A stretch of 64,000 nucleotides of DNA from the NCBI RefSeq assembly GCF_048320135.1, contig NZ_CP182947.1, positions 3,038,001 through 3,102,000 of the forward strand, written 5' to 3'. This DNA comes from Ideonella_A sakaiensis_A (lineage in GTDB: Bacteria > Pseudomonadota > Gammaproteobacteria > Burkholderiales > Burkholderiaceae_C). Below, one piece after another: positions 58,913 to 64,000 of this stretch (position 1 is the first letter of the stretch; each line of letters opens with the position of its first letter). The notes beneath the pieces were generated by a model. It made no database searches and was not told the DNA's origin. It saw only the letters and a list, made by a program, of their open reading frames with translations. Both the position numbers and the translations under genes were made by a program.

Positions 58913-61148
58913 GCAGGCTGTGCCGCTGCAGCGGCAGTTCGCGGATGCGTTTGCCGGTTGCCGCGAAGATCGCATTCAGCACCGCCGGCGCGGCAACCGC
59001 AATCGTCGGCTCGCCGACGCCACCCCAGAAACCGCCGGACGGCATCACGATGGTTTCGACCTTCGGCATCGCATCGATCCGCATCGGCGGGTAGGTGTCG
59101 AAATTCTTCTGTTCGATGCGGCCGTCCTTCACGGTGCAGGCGCCATACAGCGCGGCGCTCAGGCCATAGACGAACGAGCCCTCGACCTGCGCCTCGATCT
59201 GCTGCGGATTGACCGCATGGCCGGGGTCGGTTGCGGCGACGATGCGATGGATCTTCAGCGCGCCCTGCGGGCTGACCGACACTTCGGCGCAGGCGGCGAC
59301 ATAGCTGCCGAAGCCATGGGTCTGCGCCAGCCCGCGAAAAACCTTCTGGCCGCCGATATCGGGCGCCGGCTTGCCCCAGCCGGCGCGCTCGGCCGCCGCA
59401 TTCAGCACGGCCAGATGTTTCGGATGCTGCGCCATCAGCTTGCGGCGCAGCGCCAGTGGATCCTGGCCGCTCGCATGGGCGATCTCGTCGATGAAGCATT
59501 CGAGGTAGATCGCATTCTGGTTCAGGTTGACGCCGCGCCAGAAGCCCGGCGGCACATGCGGGTTGCGCATCGCATGGTCGACCATCAGATTCGGCACCGT
59601 ATAGCCGATCGCCGATTCGGCGCCACCGGGATTCAGGCCCTGGAAAACGACCGGATCCTTGCCGTCGCGGACATTCTGCGGAAAGATGCCGGCGAGTATC
59701 GACTGGCCGGAGATCCGCATGTGCAGTGCGGTCAGATTGCCGTTGGTGTCGAGCCCGGCGGTCAGCCTGCATTGCGTGACCGGGTGGTACAGGCCATGCG
59801 TCATGTCCTCCTCGCGCGACCACAGCAGCTTGACCGGCGTGCCCGGCATTGCCTTCGCGATCGCGACCGCCTGGCGTACCCAGTCGTGCACCGCGCCGCG
59901 GCGGCCGAAGCCACCGCCGAGGTGGATCTTGTAGACCTCGCATTGCGACGGCTGCAGACCGGCGGCCTCGGCGGTCGCTGCCAGTGCCGCCTCGCCGTTC
60001 TGCGTCGGCGTCCAGACCTCGCAGCGCGCCGGCTGGTCGCCGCTGGCCGGCGTGAAGCGCGCAGTGGCGTTCATCGGCTCCATCGTCGCGTGGTTCTGGT
60101 GCGGGTAGGCATAAACCGCTTCGATGCGGCGCGCCGCTGCGGCCAGCGCCGCCTTTGCGTCGCCCTGCGCATTGCCGACCGCCGCCTTGTCGGCGGTCAG
60201 CCCTTCCTTCAGCATCGCATCGATGTCGGCCTGCTGCACCTTGGCATGGGCGCCGAAGTCCCACTCGACCGGCAGTGCATCGAGCGCCTTCTTCGCCCGC
60301 CACCAGGTATCGGCAACGACCGCGACCGCGTTGTCGCCGACCGCGACGACCTTCTTCACGCCAGGCATCGATGCCACTTTCGCGGCATCGAAGGCCACCA
60401 GCTTGCCGCCGAAGACCGGGCAGGCGGCGATCGCCGCATTGAGCATGCCGGGCAGTTTCAGGTCGGCGCCGAACACTTGCGCGCCATTCGTCTTGTCGAT
60501 CGTGTCGAGCCGAGCCAGCCGCTGGCCGGCCAGCGTCCAGTCCTTCGGATCCTTCAGCCTGATATCGGTCGGCGGCGTCAGCGCGGCCGCCGCAGTGGCG
60601 ACCTTGCCGAAGCTGATGCTGCGTTTCGATGCGGCGTGGCTGATCACGCCTTTGCTGACGCTGCACTCGGTCGCCGGCACCTGCCAGCCGTTGGCGGCCG
60701 CCTGCACCAGCATCATCCGCGCTGCCGCGCCGCCCTTGCGGACGTATTCGTGTGACTCGCGGATGCCGCGGCTGCCGCCGGTCGAGAAGCTGCCCCAGGC
60801 GCGGTTGCGGGCGAGGTTTTCGGCCGGGGTCGGGTATTCGGTCGTCACCCGCGCCCAGTCGCAGCCGAGTTCCTCGGCGACCAGTTGCGCAAGGCCTGTC
60901 AGCGTGCCCTGGCCCATTTCCGATCGAGCGATGCGGATGATCACGCGTTCGTCGGGCTGCACGACGACCCAGGCGTTGATTTCTGGGCCGCTGCCTGCGG
61001 TCGGCGTCTTGCCGGCGACCGGCGAACTCAGCGCATTGACCGAATGGCCGTTCTGTGTCGCGGCGAATGCAGAGATCGGAAAACCGATCACCAGCGAACC
61101 GGCGGCCGCGCTGCCGATGAAGCCACGGCGTGTCAGGTGCAGGCTCAT
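58905..61148 (-). CDS. Periplasmic molybdopterin-binding subunit, xanthine oxidase family (IorB-like)
   Basis: 747 residues with a Tat signal (TRRGFIGSAAAGSLVIGF), so it is exported. The xanthine-oxidase-family molybdopterin domain is complete: EMGQGTLTGLAQ, GGGFGRR, the catalytic Glu713 in GGVGEP, and repeated AAARRIEAVYAYPHQNHATMEP. Together with the next gene it forms a two-subunit hydroxylase like isoquinoline 1-oxidoreductase, without an FAD subunit. It overlaps the small subunit (ATGA) and soxX. Confidence 0.93.
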   Translation of the reverse strand: MSLHLTRRGFIGSAAAGSLVIGFPISAFAATQNGHSVNALSSPVAGKTPTAGSGPEINAWVVVQPDERVIIRIARSEMGQGTLTGLAQLVAEELGCDWARVTTEYPTPAENLARNRAWGSFSTGGSRGIRESHEYVRKGGAAARMMLVQAAANGWQVPATECSVSKGVISHAASKRSISFGKVATAAAALTPPTDIRLKDPKDWTLAGQRLARLDTIDKTNGAQVFGADLKLPGMLNAAIAACPVFGGKLVAFDAAKVASMPGVKKVVAVGDNAVAVVADTWWRAKKALDALPVEWDFGAHAKVQQADIDAMLKEGLTADKAAVGNAQGDAKAALAAAARRIEAVYAYPHQNHATMEPMNATARFTPASGDQPARCEVWTPTQNGEAALAATAEAAGLQPSQCEVYKIHLGGGFGRRGAVHDWVRQAVAIAKAMPGTPVKLLWSREEDMTHGLYHPVTQCRLTAGLDTNGNLTALHMRISGQSILAGIFPQNVRDGKDPVVFQGLNPGGAESAIGYTVPNLMVDHAMRNPHVPPGFWRGVNLNQNAIYLECFIDEIAHASGQDPLALRRKLMAQHPKHLAVLNAAAERAGWGKPAPDIGGQKVFRGLAQTHGFGSYVAACAEVSVSPQGALKIHRIVAATDPGHAVNPQQIEAQVEGSFVYGLSAALYGACTVKDGRIEQKNFDTYPPMRIDAMPKVETIVMPSGGFWGGVGEPTIAVAAPAVLNAIFAATGKRIRELPLQRHSLRA

Positions 61149-61642
61149 GACGTGCTCCTGACGATGTGGACGATGTCGAGCCCGGCGGTCTTGCTGCCGC
61201 CGGCCGCCTGCTTGATCGCCGCGCGCACGCGGTTGTAGGTGCCGCAGCGGCAGATGTTGGTGATGCCGGCATCGATGTCGGCATCAGTCGGCTTCGGCTT
61301 GTCCTTCAGCAGCGCGGCGGCCGCCATGATCATGCCGCTCTGGCAATAGCCGCATTGCGGCACGTCGTTGGCGACCCAGGCCTTCTGCAGCGGGTGGTCG
61401 CCATTTGGCGCCAAGCCTTCGATCGTGACGATCTTCTGGGTTTCCTGAACCGCCGACACCGGCAGCACGCAGCTGCGCACCGCCGCGCCGTCGAGATGCA
61501 CCGTGCACGAGCCGCACTGCGCGATGCCGCAACCGTATTTGGTACCGGTCAGCCCGAGCTGTTCGCGGATCACCCACAACAACGGCGTATCGGGCTCGGC
61601 ATCGTGCTCGCGCAGTTGCCCGTTGACGTTCAATCGCGCCAT
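61145..61642 (-). CDS. [2Fe-2S] subunit of the molybdenum hydroxylase (IorA-like)
   Basis: 165 residues. Two 2Fe-2S clusters: C38, C43, C46, C58 and C97, C100, C131, C133 (CGYCQSGMI; CRCGTYNRVR). It passes electrons from the Mo-pterin to an acceptor; lacking FAD, a cytochrome c acceptor is likely. It is the first gene of the operon that continues into sox genes, 105 bases downstream of puuD. Confidence 0.95.
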   Translation of the reverse strand: MARLNVNGQLREHDAEPDTPLLWVIREQLGLTGTKYGCGIAQCGSCTVHLDGAAVRSCVLPVSAVQETQKIVTIEGLAPNGDHPLQKAWVANDVPQCGYCQSGMIMAAAALLKDKPKPTDADIDAGITNICRCGTYNRVRAAIKQAAGGSKTAGLDIVHIVRSTS

Positions 61643-61747
61643 CGATGTCTCCCTCCGTGCCAGTGGAGTGGCAATGATGCCGCGTCGATGTACCAGTGCA
61701 AGCCGGTCGGATATTGCCGCGTCGCCAGCGCTGTCAGCAAGCGAGCG

Positions 61748-62953
61748 TCACTGCACCGGTGCCCCGGCCTCGTACCAGCGCTTGATCAGCGCGCGCTCGG
61801 CATCGGTCATCTGTGTCGCATTGTTCAGCGGCATCAGTTTCAGCAGCACCGACTGCTGGTAGACCTGCTGGGCATGTTGTGCCAACAGTTCGGGCGTGTG
61901 CAGCGCGACATTCTTCTGCTGCAGCTGCGCGTTGTGGCACATCGCGCAACGTTGCTCGATCACTGCGCGGACGTCGGCGACGACGACCGGTTGCGCTGCG
62001 GCCGCCTTGGCTTCGGCCGACATCGGCGGCGGCGCGAGCCAGAACGCGAGCCCGACCAGCGCCAGCGTGCCGACGACCGCATGCTCCCACGGCACCCGTT
62101 TGCCCTGCACCAGCGCTTTGTGGCGTGCGACAAAGCTGTGCCGGATCAAGGCGCCGGCGAGCATCAGCAGCACCAGCACCAGCCAGTTGTTCGGCCCCTG
62201 GTAGAGCCAGGCATAGTGGTTCGACAACATCGCGATCAGCACCGGCAGCGTGAAATAGGTGTTGTGCACGCTGCGCTGCTTGGCCCGCCAGCCGTAGATC
62301 GGATCGACCTCCTGGCCGGCTTTCAATTGCGCGACGACCTTGCGCTGCCCGGGAATGATCCAGACGAAGACATTCGCGCTCATCGACGTCGCCAGCATCG
62401 CGCCGATCAACAGGAATGCGGCACGGCCAGCAAATAATTGGCAGGCCAGCCAGCTCGCGAACACGACGTAGATGAACAGCAGCACGCCGACGATCAGGTC
62501 GCCGTTCTTGCGCCGGCCGAAGGCACGGCAGATCACGTCGTAGACGATCCAGCCGGCAACCAGGAAGCCGAGCGATGCGGCGATCGCCGCGGCCGGCGAC
62601 CAGTCGTAAACCGATTTGTCGATCAGGAAGCTGCCGGCGTTGAACAGGTACAGCACCGTGAACAGGCCGAATCCGGTCAGCCAGGTCGAATAACTTTCCC
62701 AGTAGAACCAGTGCAGGTGCTCCGGTATCCGCTTCGGTGCGACCTGGTATTTCTGCGGGTGGTAGAAGCCGCCGCCGTGAACCGCCCACAGTTCGCCGGT
62801 CACGCCTGCGGCACGATCGGCTGGGTCAGCCGCCGGCGTCAGGCTGTTGTCGAGAAAGACGAAATAGAACGACGAGCCGATCCAGGCGATCGCGGTGATG
62901 ACGTGGGCCCAGCGGAGCAGCAGGTTGGCCCAGTCGAGGAGGTAGACGTCCAT
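61748..62953 (-). CDS. puuD: Urate hydroxylase PuuD
   Basis: 401 residues from the ATG at 62953, which has GAGGA upstream. About eight membrane helices (DUF989 part: WANLLLRWAHVITAIAWIGSSFYF, GGGFYHPQKYQVAPK, HWFYWESYSTWLTGF) are followed by a C-terminal cytochrome c with CAMCH at 336-340. PuuD oxidises urate to 5-hydroxyisourate at the membrane. Downstream purine breakdown yields glyoxylate, the substrate of the gcl operon. It is preceded by a palindromic operator and followed by the Mo-hydroxylase genes. Confidence 0.93.
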   Translation of the reverse strand: MDVYLLDWANLLLRWAHVITAIAWIGSSFYFVFLDNSLTPAADPADRAAGVTGELWAVHGGGFYHPQKYQVAPKRIPEHLHWFYWESYSTWLTGFGLFTVLYLFNAGSFLIDKSVYDWSPAAAIAASLGFLVAGWIVYDVICRAFGRRKNGDLIVGVLLFIYVVFASWLACQLFAGRAAFLLIGAMLATSMSANVFVWIIPGQRKVVAQLKAGQEVDPIYGWRAKQRSVHNTYFTLPVLIAMLSNHYAWLYQGPNNWLVLVLLMLAGALIRHSFVARHKALVQGKRVPWEHAVVGTLALVGLAFWLAPPPMSAEAKAAAAQPVVVADVRAVIEQRCAMCHNAQLQQKNVALHTPELLAQHAQQVYQQSVLLKLMPLNNATQMTDAERALIKRWYEAGAPVQ

Positions 62954-63079
62954 GGTGTCCTCGCAACAGTCAAGGAGTGCAATGCAGTAAGCATGCACAT
63001 CCCCTCACCACAGCGGGCTCTGTGAGGCAACCATGTCGCAGACCGCTCCGGAATCGGAACGGGCTCCGCGGCGACGGAT

Positions 63080-63097
63080 AAAACTGTATACAGTTTT
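63080..63097. promoter_or_regulatory. 18-bp perfect palindrome upstream of puuD
   Basis: AAAACTGTATACAGTTTT is fully self-complementary and lies 127 bases before the puuD start, inside the 185-base gap to the glutamate dehydrogenase gene. It resembles GntR-type operators (GTATAC core). Nothing else is seen in 62954-63138. Confidence 0.7.
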
Positions 63098-63138
63098 GCG
63101 AACAATCCCGCCTGGTAATAACCCTCAATCGCCCGGTC

Positions 63139-64000
63139 TCAGACCAGCGCCCTGAACTCCCGCAGCAGCACCGACAGCATCGCCATGTCGAGCGACGGCA
63201 CCGGCCGCAGGTCGGCGAGAAGCTTGTGGCAGCGGGCGAGCTGGAATTCGCGTTGCGCCTCCCACGCGCCGATGCGCGTTTCGGTATCGGTGGCGGATGC
63301 ACCATCCTCGCAGCTGAGGATCGAGTGGGTCAGCGCGCGCGCGAGCGACGACAGATCGCTGCGCATCGCCAGCTTGGACAGCCGCTGCCAATGCGTCTCG
63401 GCCGGCAGCTGGACGATCTGCTGCGACAGCCAGCCGAGGTCGAGCCGCCCACCGATGCCGAAATAGACGCCGGCAACGGTTTCGACGTCGCTGCCGACTT
63501 CGGCCGCGACCTCGACGATGTCGAGCCCCGACAGTTGCGCGTCGAGCCGCACAACCTGCTGCGCCAGCGATTCCGGAACGCCTTGCGAGCTCAGGGCCTC
63601 GACTTCCTGTTCCAGCGCGGCACGCTCCTGCTCGGACAGCCAGCGGTCGAGGCCGGGGCCGACGATCTGCAGGCCCGGCGCAAAGCGGTCGATCGTTTCG
63701 GCCAGGTCACGCAGCGCGCTGCGTTTCTGCAGCAGCCAGACGGTGCCGCGCTCGATCAGCTTGACGGTCGCATCGATGATCTGGATCTGCACCGACACCG
63801 GCACCTTGTGGTTCAGCGACTCGTTGGCCTGCCACAGCGGCACCAGCCCGAACATCTGGCGCGTGCCGGTATAGGCGCGGACGATGTCGGCCGCGGCAGC
63901 ACCGGTCTCCTCGTGCAGCCGGTGCACGAAGGTCGGGCCGACCCGGTTGATCATGCTGTTGACGACGTGGGTCGCGATGATTTCGCGCTTCAGCGGATGG
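63139..64000 (-). CDS. NAD-specific glutamate dehydrogenase, large type (3' part)
   Basis: The frame stays open to the window edge, so 287 C-terminal residues are seen. The segment HPLKREIIATHVVNSM-INRVGPTFVHRLHEETGA and the following helical region match the C-terminus of the 180-kDa GdhB/DUF1446 type. It converts glutamate to 2-oxoglutarate and ammonia. The N-terminal catalytic parts lie beyond the window. Confidence 0.93.
   Translation of the reverse strand, partial: HPLKREIIATHVVNSMINRVGPTFVHRLHEETGAAAADIVRAYTGTRQMFGLVPLWQANESLNHKVPVSVQIQIIDATVKLIERGTVWLLQKRSALRDLAETIDRFAPGLQIVGPGLDRWLSEQERAALEQEVEALSSQGVPESLAQQVVRLDAQLSGLDIVEVAAEVGSDVETVAGVYFGIGGRLDLGWLSQQIVQLPAETHWQRLSKLAMRSDLSSLARALTHSILSCEDGASATDTETRIGAWEAQREFQLARCHKLLADLRPVPSLDMAMLSVLLREFRALV

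Noticed and set aside
63080..63097. LexA (SOS) box
   Set aside because: It has CTG and CAG but only four bases between them; a LexA box of the E. coli type needs ten.

Overview
The window comes from the chromosome of a GC-rich betaproteobacterium, probably Burkholderiales or Rhodocyclales. This rests on the 16S/23S/5S sequences with Ile and Ala tRNAs in the spacer, on the YbeZ-YbeY and aminotransferase-DUF493-LipB-LipA gene orders, and on a Burkholderiales-like extragenic repeat. The genus cannot be fixed by reading alone. No phage, plasmid backbone, insertion sequence or CRISPR array was seen.

Layout. 1-10 kb: the end of a c-di-GMP phosphodiesterase, ruvB and ruvA (separated by a copper chaperone on the other strand), a NarL-type two-component system, phoH-like/ybeY, an EamA exporter, a CorA-type metal transporter and hemB. 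10-17 kb: hemJ, a VanZ-like protein, a thioredoxin-like ferredoxin, a D,D-carboxypeptidase, then aminotransferase-DUF493-lipB-lipA (lipoate synthesis) and a DUF4197 protein. 17-23 kb: a degenerate kinase/receiver protein, a class III CoA-transferase, a lipoprotein and a soluble PTS relay (EIIA-HPr-EI). 23.4-29.3 kb: a complete rRNA operon with tandem promoters, antitermination and processing elements, and a terminator. 29-39 kb: an uncharacterised family protein, lipase-like, HDOD and aldo/keto reductase genes, three small or unknown genes around an AT-rich operator-like block, purT, amn and a Nudix-metallo-beta-lactamase fusion. 39-47.5 kb: carbonic anhydrase, aceK, thiolase-SDR-acyl-CoA dehydrogenase, trkA-trkH. 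47.6-55 kb: the glycerate branch (gcl, hyi, glxR, glycerate kinase, pyk) with a divergent LysR regulator. 55.1-55.9 kb: a non-coding nested inverted repeat. 55.9-61.6 kb: one tightly coupled operon with a two-subunit molybdenum hydroxylase, soxX, soxY, soxZ, soxA, a class II aldolase and a tautomerase. 61.7-64 kb: puuD and the end of a large NAD-glutamate dehydrogenase.

How the genes work together. PuuD oxidises urate; later steps of purine breakdown release glyoxylate. Gcl, Hyi, GlxR, glycerate kinase and pyruvate kinase take glyoxylate to pyruvate, so the two loci may be physiologically linked. The most unusual locus is the Mo-hydroxylase/soxXYZA operon. Its successive genes overlap or nearly abut, soxB and soxCD are absent from the window, and SoxY ends in a non-canonical carrier motif. 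This suggests a Sox-like carrier system serving another substrate, which is an inference. The second unexplained structure is the roughly 780-bp nested inverted repeat just downstream of that operon.
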